Below, in pieces: positions 16,935 through 24,892 of a stretch of 64,000 bases of DNA (the first letter of the stretch is position 1; every line of letters begins with the position of its first letter). The DNA comes from Streptomyces actinomycinicus (GTDB taxonomy: Bacteria; Actinomycetota; Actinomycetes; Streptomycetales; Streptomycetaceae). A model generated the notes under the pieces. That model worked only from the letters and a program-made list of their open reading frames with translations. It was not told the origin of the DNA and searched no databases. The stretch covers positions 1-64,000 of the forward strand of contig NZ_JAERRK010000007.1 of NCBI RefSeq assembly GCF_016741775.1, given 5' to 3'. Both the position numbers and the translations under genes were made by a program.

Positions 16935-17124
16935 CGCACCCGGCCGGACAAGGTTCGCGCCCAGAAAGGCGTACGGCTCCCGAGCGAACCGCGCCTGGCT
17001 GCGCAAGCCGGTATCCGCTGCACGAGCCCGGAGGAGCGAGACCAGACTGGCGACGAGAGACGACAAGCTCGCCACCCACTACGAGGCGACCGTGCTGATC
17101 ACGGCCATCAATGCATGGCTGTGA
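16935..17124 (+). pseudogene. Second C-terminal relic of an IS5-type transposase
   Basis: The frame reads RKAYGSRANRAWLRK, a degraded middle part, then ATRDDKLATHYEATVLITAI and NAWL before TGA at 17122. It is the same transposase end as at 15890-16167 but from a diverged copy. The catalytic Glu region (HAVECGINRLK in intact relatives) has been lost by a deletion in the middle. Confidence 0.75.
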
Positions 17125-17178
17125 CAGCACGGTGGCGGAGGCCTCGCGAGGCGGGACGAGCCCAGGGCCGGTGACACA

Positions 17179-17658
17179 TCACTCGACGCCGAGGGGTCCG
17201 ATGCCCAGGTCCTCCCGCATCAGGCGACGCATGTGCGCCATAGCCTTGCGTCGCCGCTCTATCAGGGGCGCGTCGTCGGCTGAGCCGACCGCCACTCCAC
17301 GGGCATAGGCGTCGCGGATCGCGCGCAGGCAGTGGAACGCCTCGTTCCCCGCCTCCACGACCTGCGGCGGGCCCACGAGCCAGAGGCGCTCGCTCGCCGT
17401 GTAGACACCGGTGCCACGCACGGCCTCCCGCACCGCTGCGTCTCGTGCCGACTCGGACATGTGGTCGCCCAGGGCGACGGCCCGTATCTCCTCACCCGCG
17501 GCTTTGAGGGCGGAAACATACTCCGTGTAGACCTCGCGCCGGACTTCCAGAGCGTGCCTGGCTTCCTCCCGCCGCCACCGGTTACGGTCGGCGACCAAAG
17601 TGGCTGCGATACCGATGACGGCACCGGTCAGTGTGGAGAGCAAGGGCGTCCAGTCCAT
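17179..17658 (-). CDS. Membrane-anchored hypothetical protein with coiled coil
   Basis: A 159-residue protein. Residues 5-25 form one membrane helix (LLSTLTGAVIGIAATLVAD). A basic stretch follows (RNRWRREEARHALEVRREV) and then long amphipathic helices, a layout common in small actinobacterial single-span proteins whose soluble part faces the cytoplasm. The ATG at 17656-17658 is preceded by GAAGAAG. I recognise no family function. It is the last of a group of minus-strand genes that starts at 20439, but the spacing to 18128 is long, so it is probably transcribed separately. Confidence 0.7.
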   Translation of the reverse strand: MDWTPLLSTLTGAVIGIAATLVADRNRWRREEARHALEVRREVYTEYVSALKAAGEEIRAVALGDHMSESARDAAVREAVRGTGVYTASERLWLVGPPQVVEAGNEAFHCLRAIRDAYARGVAVGSADDAPLIERRRKAMAHMRRLMREDLGIGPLGVE

Positions 17659-17816
17659 GTGTCGCAGCTTCTTCCACGCCGGTGCGCCGGCACCAGTGGC
17701 TTTCGCTACGAATGACTGTGACCAGTACATTCGAAACGCGCCCCAGGGAGGCCTGCCCGCAGACGGCGGGGGCGGGACGGGGGGCGTGCGTCGGTCACAG
17801 CGGTCCTCTCTGTGGT

Positions 17817-17981
17817 TCAGCTGTGTGCCGCGTTCAACGCCCTGTCGCGCGTGCGCCGCTCGAACTCGGCGTGCGGCTCCAAGCCGCAGGCGGCACGCCG
17901 CTCCTCCAGCCGCTGCGGGTCCTCGACCCGATACGCCTCGACGTTGGTGGTGGTGCCGGTGCCGATGTCCTGGTACCGCAT
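17817..17981 (-). CDS. Possible 54-residue protein
   Basis: A short frame from ATG 17979-17981 to TGA 17817: it begins MRYQDIGTGTTTNVEAYRVE, then DPQRLEERRAACGLEP, and ends RALNAAHS. Third positions are mostly G/C and the composition looks natural, but no good ribosome binding site precedes it and I know no relative. It may be the tail of a decayed larger gene. Confidence 0.35.
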   Translation of the reverse strand: MRYQDIGTGTTTNVEAYRVEDPQRLEERRAACGLEPHAEFERRTRDRALNAAHS

Positions 17982-18127
17982 GCCGTAAAGCCGGGGCCTC
18001 GCCCAACTGCTGTGCCTTGCTTGTCGCGGGCCCTGTCACGGCCTGTTCGGAGCGGGCCGTCACTGGGACGCTCCGAACAGGGTGCGCAGGTTCTCTGGGC
18101 GGTAGCCCGGCGCCGACACGGTGGGAC

Positions 18128-19297
18128 TCAGCGGCTCCCGGCCGGCGGCGGCAGTTTCAGGTTCAGCGGGCCGCAGCCGAGGCGGGCGGCCTCGGCCTCG
18201 ACGTAGCGGGGAAAGAGGGTGCGCAGATCCGCGCTCATCCCGCTCCTGTGGGCCTGTACGAGGAACACCGTCGCGCCCGCCTGACAACGGGCCCGGAAGA
18301 CACCGAGGTTGGGGCCGAGGCCGCCGTAGCCGACAGCGGAGCGCACCCGGTCCCCCTCGTTCAGCGTCATCCTCGTGAAGATCGCGGCCAGCCGCGGGTC
18401 CTCGACGGTCATCAGGCGCTGCTCCGGCTGCGAGCCGGTGATGTCCCGGTCGCAGGTGCGCACCGGGCCGTGCCCGGCGGTGATCATGGGGTAGTGGCCC
18501 GGCTTGCGCTTCTTGCCCAGGGTCAGCCCCTTGATGCCGCAGAGCGCGTCCGGCATCTCCGTGCGGGTGTAGCGGGCGGCCCTCGGCAGGCGTTCGCCCG
18601 GATCGGCGATCGTGCCGGTGCAGCCCAGGTCCGCGCTGACCTTGTTGACGAGCTTCACGACCATGCGGGCCATCCCGTCCCGCTCCTTGGTGCGCGGCTC
18701 CAAGTCGGTGATCCAGCTGCCCTGGGCGATGTCCACGACGGTCGGCCCGTCGAGGTCGCCGGGGCGGCCCAGGCAACCGTCCGGGATGGCAAGCCAGGCG
18801 CGGTTGTCCGAGGCCATGCCCAGCAGGCCGCCGCCGAGCGGGGTGAGGCGGGCGGAAAGGAACTCATCAGCCCACTTGCCGTCGTCGCCGGCCCGGTCGT
18901 CCAGCCGGTGCACCCGCGCGGTCAGCGCCCATTCGTCGCCGTCGCTGTTCGTCAACTGGCAACTGCCGGTGGGGCCGTCCATGGAGCGCCCGCCGTGCAG
19001 CACGGGCGCCTCGACCGCCTTCACGTCCTCGGGCTCGCGGAAGATCGGGGCGAGGTCATCGCGGGAAAGCGCGCCCCAGCACACCTCGTCCGGTGCGAAC
19101 GGCCCGGCCTGCGTCTGCCAGGCCATGCCGCCGACGCCGAGCAGCACCCCGGCGAGACCCGAGGCCAGCAGCGGCCGGACCCGGCCGCGCAGCAGTCTGC
19201 GCCAGTGCCACCGTGGCAGGCGCCGCTCGCTGAGCAGCTCCCGCTCGGCTGGCAGGGGCTGCCCGTACCGGTTCGGCTCGTCCGCGGTGCTGCTCAC
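18128..19297 (-). CDS. Membrane-anchored extracytoplasmic protein (paralog 1)
   Basis: A 389-residue protein with a cytoplasmic N-terminus of about 40 residues, one membrane helix (RPLLASGLAGVLLGVGGMAW) and a large outside domain. The outside domain has spaced Cys (DEVCWGALSR, GSCQLTN, DLGCTGTI, ALCGIKG, RTCDRD, ARLGCGP) that could form disulfides. It is paralogous to the next gene upstream: both begin their outside domain with a YCWG/VCWG motif, have a CGI(K/R)GL motif two-thirds along, and end in AARLGC(G/A)P. The GTG start overlaps the upstream stop (GTGA, 19294-19297), so the pair is translationally coupled. Function unknown; a secreted binding or sensory role is possible. Confidence 0.75.
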   Translation of the reverse strand: MSSTADEPNRYGQPLPAERELLSERRLPRWHWRRLLRGRVRPLLASGLAGVLLGVGGMAWQTQAGPFAPDEVCWGALSRDDLAPIFREPEDVKAVEAPVLHGGRSMDGPTGSCQLTNSDGDEWALTARVHRLDDRAGDDGKWADEFLSARLTPLGGGLLGMASDNRAWLAIPDGCLGRPGDLDGPTVVDIAQGSWITDLEPRTKERDGMARMVVKLVNKVSADLGCTGTIADPGERLPRAARYTRTEMPDALCGIKGLTLGKKRKPGHYPMITAGHGPVRTCDRDITGSQPEQRLMTVEDPRLAAIFTRMTLNEGDRVRSAVGYGGLGPNLGVFRARCQAGATVFLVQAHRSGMSADLRTLFPRYVEAEAARLGCGPLNLKLPPPAGSR

Positions 19298-20439
19298 CGG
19301 GCGCCTCCCTTGGGGGCTATGGGGGCGCAGCCCAGGCGAGCGGCGGCTGCGTTGGCGAAGACGGCCAGGTGGCTGGCGTCAGTGGAAGCGCCCATCAGGA
19401 AGGTGGCGGGCCGGCCGGCGCAGTCGGCTCGTACGATCGCGTGCTTCTCGCCGATGGTGCCCGTGCCGCGCCACCCGCGGGCCGCGGGGCGTTCGCCCGT
19501 GATGCCGTCGAACACCGCCGCCAGCCGGGGCTGCGCGACCATCGCAAGTTCCAGGTACGGCACGCCGTCGCGATCGCCACGGATGCTGCACGTTTGCAGG
19601 TCGCGGGTGGCGGCGCCGGTCTGGTCCTCGACGTCGTCCGTGCCGAGGTGCAGGCCGCGGATGCCGCACACGTCGTCCGAGGTGCTGAAGACGCGTTCCG
19701 GCTTGCCCGGCAGGTCGTAGAGCGGCGAGCTGACCCTCAGTGGCACGTCGGGCGCGCAACCGGCCGCGGCCATACCACGGTTGGCCGCCGCGACGAGCAG
19801 TACCGCCGCCTGACGGGCGCCGCCCAGATCGGCCGGATCGTTCCGGGTGTACGAGGGGCCGCTGGTGTATGTGCCGGACGCGTGCATGGTGACGACGGTC
19901 GGACGGCCGTCCTGCGTATCGCAGGACTTCGGGAGCACCAGCAGGCCACCGCGCCCGTTCACCGTGCCTGGAAGCCCGTCCGGGAGCGGTACCATGTCGC
20001 CCCCCAGGTAATTGTCATGGACCATCTCGAGCCGGGCCTCCGCGGACTTGGGGACCGGGCCGTACTCGACGGACACCCGCTGCTCGGTGGAGACCTTGTC
20101 GCCGTCATAGCTGCTCTTGTAATCGCTGGCGATGACGACCTCGCACCTCCCGGTCGGACGCTCGCGGGTAGGCGCCGTCTCCTGGCCGGTACGCGACCCG
20201 TCGTCATCGTCGCCGAAGGCCTCGTCACCGAGGAAGGCCGGGCCGCTGCCCTCCTCCCAGGCGCCCCAGCAGTAGCGGTCCTTCGGCCATGGCCAGGCGT
20301 CCGCCGCCCACGTGCCGAGCCCGGTGCCCGCAAGCACGAGTATCAGCGCGGAGATGAGCAACAACCGGCCGCGCCTGCCGTGCGGCAGCGCTCGGCGCAG
20401 CCGACCGGACGCCGCGGGCGTCTCGTCTGTCTCACTCAC
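19294..20439 (-). CDS. Membrane-anchored extracytoplasmic protein (paralog 2)
   Basis: A 381-residue relative of the protein at 18128, from GTG 20439. A basic cytoplasmic segment (RLRRALPHGRRGR) precedes one membrane helix (LLLISALILVLAGTGLGTW). The outside domain starts DRYCWGAWEE and includes the Asp-rich stretch FGDDDDGSRTG, a KSCDTQDGRP Cys, VCGIRGLHLGTD and the end AAARLGCAPIAPKG. The conserved Cys pattern suggests the same disulfide-bonded fold as the partner. The two genes form an operon by GTGA overlap. I know no function for the family. Divergent from it, about 240 bases away, is the gene at 20683. Confidence 0.75.
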   Translation of the reverse strand: MSETDETPAASGRLRRALPHGRRGRLLLISALILVLAGTGLGTWAADAWPWPKDRYCWGAWEEGSGPAFLGDEAFGDDDDGSRTGQETAPTRERPTGRCEVVIASDYKSSYDGDKVSTEQRVSVEYGPVPKSAEARLEMVHDNYLGGDMVPLPDGLPGTVNGRGGLLVLPKSCDTQDGRPTVVTMHASGTYTSGPSYTRNDPADLGGARQAAVLLVAAANRGMAAAGCAPDVPLRVSSPLYDLPGKPERVFSTSDDVCGIRGLHLGTDDVEDQTGAATRDLQTCSIRGDRDGVPYLELAMVAQPRLAAVFDGITGERPAARGWRGTGTIGEKHAIVRADCAGRPATFLMGASTDASHLAVFANAAAARLGCAPIAPKGGAR

Positions 20440-20682
20440 CCCGTGATCCCCTCCGGCGCCAGAGTGTATCCCCCACGAACGGGAGCGCGGGAAGTTTGTT
20501 CGCCGCACCGCTTTGCAGGGGAACCCTGGCACGCAACCCGCCCCATAAGGCCGCATGAAGGCGGCCGGCTACGCCGGACTCGCTGAAGTGGAGCCGATCC
20601 ACGTGGAGTTGTGTGCACGACACGAACCGGAGGGGCCGACATATAGCGCAAACGTTCGCAGATCACGTGCTTCAATGACCAC

Positions 20683-21219
20683 ATGATGGAGGATGGCGCA
20701 TCGCTGGGGCCGTTGGAACTGACCGGCGGCCACTGGGGAATCGGGGACGCGACGCGTCCGGACACACACTGGGTGGAGTTCCGCCCCGACGGGCTCTACC
20801 AGCGCGAGCCGGACTCGGAAGGATGGTTGATCCCGTGGTCCAGGATCATGTCCGGCATCCGGATCACCTGGGGCAAGAACTCCTGGAACACGAACACGCG
20901 GGGCATGTACACGTTGAAGGGGACGGTCGCCGGGCGCGAGGGCGGTTGGATGCACATGACGCTGCGCCAGCCGTACGAGGACTGCCCGCTGCGTTTCGAG
21001 CGGCACGCGCGCCCGTACCGGGCGGTGGACGCGCTCCGACTGGAGGCGCTGCTGCGGCAACTCCTCGACAAGGGCCAGCTACACCTCCTCGGCAGCCCGG
21101 AGTGGGTGAGCCGTGCCGTGGGGCACCTGGCCGGCGGGAAAAACAGCTGGATCACGCAGCGTGCGCTGCGACAGGTGACGGCGGAGGCCCTGGAGGCGGC
21201 TGGACCGGGCAGCTTCTGA
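20683..21219 (+). CDS. Hypothetical protein
   Basis: A 178-residue protein with an N-terminal part that looks like a small beta-barrel of the PH/GRAM kind: THWVEFRPDGLYQREPDSEG, then WLIPWSRIMSGIRITWG, where the Trp-x-Ile-Pro-Trp pattern (a position/threshold segment) is common in bacterial PH-like domains. The C-terminal half is helical (RAVDALRLEALLRQLLDKG). The start is ATG 20683 or 20686. I know no function. The fold suggestion rests on residue patterns only. Confidence 0.6.
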   Translation: MMEDGASLGPLELTGGHWGIGDATRPDTHWVEFRPDGLYQREPDSEGWLIPWSRIMSGIRITWGKNSWNTNTRGMYTLKGTVAGREGGWMHMTLRQPYEDCPLRFERHARPYRAVDALRLEALLRQLLDKGQLHLLGSPEWVSRAVGHLAGGKNSWITQRALRQVTAEALEAAGPGSF

Positions 21220-21683
21220 AGAGCCCGTCGGACCAGACCAGCGCCGAGTCACCGGCGAGGATTGCCGCTACCGCACCGATGTCCTCGGCGCCGCGGCCCG
21301 GTTCCACCCCCCACCTGGATCGCCGGCGCCACGGCCCCGCGGTCACCGGCTGCCTGCCAACCCGACACGCCGCAGCGGGGGCCGATCTGCTCTTCAGGCC
21401 GATGACGGAGCGTCTGGTGCCGGGCGGGTTGGGGAAGTCATTCCAGCCGGTGGTCAGGTGGGGTGCTTCGCCAGGCCCGCACCGAGCACGGGGTGAGCCG
21501 CTTGCAACACCAGTAGGCGGCCATCACCAGCGCCATCCGCCACTGGCCCAGCGGACTCCAGGTCACCGACCCGCGGCCGGGGAAACCCGCCCGGTCGATG
21601 GAGACCTCGGGCTCGGAGGCCGACAGGGGTGCGGTCATGACACGGCGCCGTCCATGTGCTGTCGCCGGGCGGAGTCGGCTGGA
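21220..21683. other. Intergenic stretch with a possible SDR relic
   Basis: No intact gene. On the minus strand at about 21225-21310 the reading GAEDIGAVAAILAGDSALV resembles the PEDIGxxVAFLASD segment near the end of short-chain dehydrogenases, without the rest of the enzyme. It may be a remnant. The other open frames look like chance. Confidence 0.35.
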
Positions 21684-22433
21684 TTACGAAACCCTCCCAG
21701 GCGACGGCTCGAGGCCGCAGACCAGTTCGATGGTGTCGCCGATTCGCACTCGTCCCGAGTGTGTGACTGTGGCCAGTACGTCCAGTCTCATGTCGTGGGC
21801 CCGCGCGATGGCTTGCAGGATCAGTGGGGAGTGCGGCAGGTCCTGCTGGGCCGCGTTGGTCATCACGCATCGCTCGCTGGAGCGCTCGAGCCGGATGCGC
21901 AGGGTGTCGCCTATCCGGGCGGTGCTGTTGAACCACTCGTCCTCCACGAACGGAGGTGTGCCCGGCGGTGTCCGCACCAGCAGGTTCGGCCGGAACCGGC
22001 GCTCATCGACCGGCACGCCCGGAACGGCCGCGCGGACCCAGTCGAGTGTGGCAGTGGTCAGAAGGCTCAGCGGAAGCTCGTCGAAGTGCGAGACCGTGCC
22101 CTCGCGAGCCACTTCGATGTCGTTCCGGTCAAGGTAGCGTCGCAGGTAGTCGGTGGGATCGGGTACCGGGACGCCGTCCGGGTCCAGCAACTCGGGCATC
22201 TGCGTGACCAATTCTCCGGGGTACCGGGACCGCAGCCGCAAGAGCCCCGGCATACGCCGGAACCGGCGCGTAGACTTGCCCGAACCGAACTTCCCCTCGG
22301 CGTCCCGCACTGCGTAGAGCCTGTCGCCGGCGACACCTCGGGCATCGATGGCGGCCTCGCTCAACAACTCACCGCCGGTGGACTTGATCGGATACCGCCA
22401 GATCCGCTCGATCGTGCCCAGCACCTTGCTCAT
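21684..22433 (-). CDS. MOSC domain protein
   Basis: A 249-residue protein with the N-terminal MOSC beta-barrel (IERIWRYPIKSTGGELL, AIDARGVAGDRLYAVRD) and the catalytic MOSC domain (VDERRFRPNLLV, the RxRPN motif, and later SERCVMTNAAQ, where the conserved Cys would carry sulfur). MOSC proteins handle sulfur or molybdenum cofactor, as in molybdenum-cofactor sulfurases and mARC/YcbX-type reductases. No ferredoxin domain is attached here. The start at ATG 22433 gives the expected length. No molybdenum-enzyme genes are adjacent, so it is probably an independent detoxification or transfer protein. Confidence 0.88.
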   Translation of the reverse strand: MSKVLGTIERIWRYPIKSTGGELLSEAAIDARGVAGDRLYAVRDAEGKFGSGKSTRRFRRMPGLLRLRSRYPGELVTQMPELLDPDGVPVPDPTDYLRRYLDRNDIEVAREGTVSHFDELPLSLLTTATLDWVRAAVPGVPVDERRFRPNLLVRTPPGTPPFVEDEWFNSTARIGDTLRIRLERSSERCVMTNAAQQDLPHSPLILQAIARAHDMRLDVLATVTHSGRVRIGDTIELVCGLEPSPGRVS

Positions 22434-22959
22434 GTCCGTCCCTCGTCGTGGTTGCGGTCAGTGGCTTCCGAGCGACCTGGCCCGGAAGCCGTAGGGACCG
22501 CGCCCCAAGGGGGGTGTCAACGCTTCCGCGCGAAATGCACTGCCGCGGCGGTCGGCTTCCGTCAGGTGCCGCATAACTGACCGATGATCAACGAGCGGCA
22601 GCACAGACGATAGGACTTACGGCCGAAAAGGCTCAAGAATCCTGCCCGACTTCGGGCAGGATCTGTGGGAAACGAGTCGGCGGCAGGTGACGCAGCGAAC
22701 TCGTTTCTCAGGCCCTCGTACTGGTCAAGTGCTCCTTTGTCCGGAGCGCAGGATCAGGCGGAGTCCGTGTTCACGTTGGCAGGGTCCCTGTGAGAGCGGA
22801 CCGCGCAAGATCCTTGCAGGCGGACTAGTCAGCCTGCTCTGCGGACAGTTGATCTCCCTTTCCGTGGACCCATTCGTGCCGGTTCCGAACAAATGATCCC
22901 TCCGGGGGTCGACGCGAAGACCGGGCGGAGGTACGCACGGATGAGGGACGCGGGCCGTC
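22434..22959. other. Intergenic stretch with a strong hairpin
   Basis: About 525 bases between the MOSC start and the IS21 relic. Apart from the hairpin at 22639-22662, I see no gene, repeat or recognisable fragment. A short plus-strand frame at 22687-22896 lacks coding character. Confidence 0.5.
22639..22662. terminator. Perfect 10-bp hairpin
   Basis: ATCCTGCCCG-ACTT-CGGGCAGGAT. It lies upstream of the minus-strand MOSC gene and ahead of the IS21 relic, with no T-run. It may be a terminator left from a lost gene or belong to an old element end. Confidence 0.45.
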
Positions 22960-23487
22960 CGCCTGACCGACAACGAGAAGACGATGACCATCGACCGGGT
23001 CGCCGGGGTCGCGGTCCGCCACCCTCAGGTCGTCGCCGCGCGACGCCACTACGGCCTGCAAGTACATACGTGTATCCCCTTCGACCTGGAATCGAAGGGA
23101 GGTTCCGAGGCGACGGTCCGCATCCCGAAGGCCGATCTCGTCCTGACGGACGCGAATCTGCGGGACAATCACGGAAGTTGACGAGGCGACCCGCTGCAAC
23201 CACCACAAGGTGGCCCAGTTGCCCTCCGGGAAGACCTTCGAGTCGTGGCGGAAGGCCGACTCCTCGATCTACCGCGTGTCGACACGGCATACGAACGCCG
23301 GTCTGTGATCGTGACCTCGAACCTCCGTCCGTCAGGATTCGATTCGATCATGCCGAAGACGCTGGCCACCGCAGCCGTCGACCGGCTCCTGCACCAGGCC
23401 CACATCGTCCTGGCCGAAGGGTCCTCACTGCGGCTGACCCAGGCCAACAGCGGTCAGGGCGTCGTCCCCCTCGCCCCGGCCGGCTGA
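22960..23487 (+). pseudogene. IS21-family relic (IstA and IstB fragments)
   Basis: Bases about 22984-23180 carry an IstA piece (RHYGLQVHTCIPFDLESKGG, SEATVRIPKADLVLTDANL), from the integrase core of IS21 transposases. From about 23180 comes an IstB piece (EATRCNHHKVAQLP, SGKTFESWRKADSSI). After a deletion of the Walker-containing core, the IstB C-terminus follows from about 23260 (DTAYERRSVIVTSNLRP, GFDSIMPKTLATAAVDRLLH), ending at TGA 23485. Neither protein can be functional. Confidence 0.85.
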
Positions 23488-23497
23488 CCCAGTCTCC

Positions 23498-23896
23498 TCA
23501 GACGGGTTCCGGAAGCGGACCAAGATGTTTGATCACACGCTCACGCAGTAGCAGATATTCCTCCCAGCGGCGGGGCAGCGGGCCCGGCGGACGCACGACG
23601 AGACGAGCAGCCGTGACCGTCTGCCCGCGCTGGAACTGCTCCCGGGTCAGATCGAGCTCCACACCGTTGGGCAACTTGTTCCACCAGTGGAAACCGTGCT
23701 GTGTCCCGTCAAGGTGCACCTCGCCGACCACGAGACCACCGCCGAAGACGTCGTTGACGATCAGGGCGGTGATGTCACAGTGCCCCCAGGCCGGGTTGCC
23801 CGGCTGCCAGTCGGCCTGGTCGTCGGGCGAGCAGGTGTCGGCGGCCCAGCTGGCACGCAGGGCCTTGTCGAGATCAAGCAGGTTCCAAGAGGTCAT
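23498..23896 (-). CDS. YunG family protein
   Basis: A 132-residue protein matching the YunG family: LDKALRASWAADTCSPDDQA near the N-terminus, then the Cys/His segment NPAWGHCDITALIVNDVFGG, and HFHWWN-like HGFHWWNKLPNGVELDLTRE. The paired Cys and His positions suggest a catalytic Cys-His arrangement as in small papain-like folds; that is inference. The ATG at 23894-23896 is chosen because the upstream extension is Cys-rich and not family-like. The gene ends only 11 bases from the IS21 relic. Confidence 0.8.
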   Translation of the reverse strand: MTSWNLLDLDKALRASWAADTCSPDDQADWQPGNPAWGHCDITALIVNDVFGGGLVVGEVHLDGTQHGFHWWNKLPNGVELDLTREQFQRGQTVTAARLVVRPPGPLPRRWEEYLLLRERVIKHLGPLPEPV

Positions 23897-24121
23897 GCCG
23901 TCAGCATCGCAGCCACCGCTGATATCACAGGCGGCGCAGGCGCACGGCCCGACGGTCCCGCACATCGCATGGATACAGCCGAGGATCCTGCGACGACGGC
24001 CCCGTCGTGAAGGCGTTGGTTCACTCTGAGGCTTCCTCGTCGCCTGTTGCGTGTCCGTTGGCGCAGCGGGACTCGACGGATCCCCATCTGCGCAACGGGC
24101 CTGGGCCCAGCGTTGCTGTGC

Positions 24122-24892
24122 TCAGCGCCGGGGCGCCGCACGACGACTGGAAGTGCCGTTCCTCTCCCCCGGTTCGCGCAGCTCGCGCGGCCGGAGACGA
24201 ACACCCCTGGTGAGCGGGAAGACGGCGAGTGGCATCGCGAGTGCCGTCGCCGAGAGAGCGAGCGAGAACGGCACGGTGGCCTCGGACGGGACGGTGACGA
24301 GCTTGAAGGTGTCGATCGCGGTGTGAACCAGCGCGGGCGCCCAGATACTGCGGCCCGCCTGCTCGTAGAGATGGGCCAGTGGCCAGGTGGTTACGGCGGC
24401 GACCGTCATGGCGGCGATGCCTACGGCCGGGCCTGCGGTGAGGAGGATGGGCAGGTGGGTCAGGGCCAGCAGCGGCATCGAGGCCAGGACGGCGCGGTTG
24501 AAGGAGCGCTTGTGGCGCAGGCGGGCGTAGGTGTAGCCGCGCCAGGCGAGTTCTTCGGCGAGGCCGTGGTAGACGAAGACGCCCATCAGGAGCCACACGG
24601 CATCATCGCGGAGTGTGACGCGGTGGCCGGTCAGGGCGGTGAACACGGGGTAGACGCAGAGGCATCCGGCTGCCGCGACGGTGGCGACGGCCAGGGCGCG
24701 CGGACGGGGCCGGGTGAGGCCCAGGGCTGCTGGTAGTTCCCGCCACGGTGTGCCCTGGAGTACGGCCACGAGGGCTGCGCACGCCGCTGTTGCGGCCAGG
24801 GCCGCGAGGGCTGCCTGCGGGGTCGGGACGGCGGGCGCGGTCATCTGCAGCACCAGCCAGATCAGGGCGAATCCCGTGACGAACCTCTTCAT
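24122..24892 (-). CDS. CPBP family intramembrane protease
   Basis: A 256-residue membrane protein of the CPBP/Abi family, which includes the CAAX-type intramembrane endopeptidases. About seven membrane helices are visible. The first family motif is HGLAEELAWRGY (EExxxR, about residues 115-120), the second LTHLPILL (conserved His), and the third ALVHTAIDTF. Its ATG overlaps the TGA of the LuxR gene upstream (ATGA, 24889-24892), so the two are translated together. Family members process peptides or prenylated proteins, or confer bacteriocin self-immunity. Coupling to a very large LuxR regulator suggests regulated membrane proteolysis, possibly of a signal; that is inference. Confidence 0.88.
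   Translation of the reverse strand: MKRFVTGFALIWLVLQMTAPAVPTPQAALAALAATAACAALVAVLQGTPWRELPAALGLTRPRPRALAVATVAAAGCLCVYPVFTALTGHRVTLRDDAVWLLMGVFVYHGLAEELAWRGYTYARLRHKRSFNRAVLASMPLLALTHLPILLTAGPAVGIAAMTVAAVTTWPLAHLYEQAGRSIWAPALVHTAIDTFKLVTVPSEATVPFSLALSATALAMPLAVFPLTRGVRLRPRELREPGERNGTSSRRAAPRR

Noticed and set aside
17600..19720. 706-codon plus-strand frame across the paired membrane-anchored protein genes
   Set aside because: It runs through two real minus-strand genes and their boundaries, and shows no domain or start signal.
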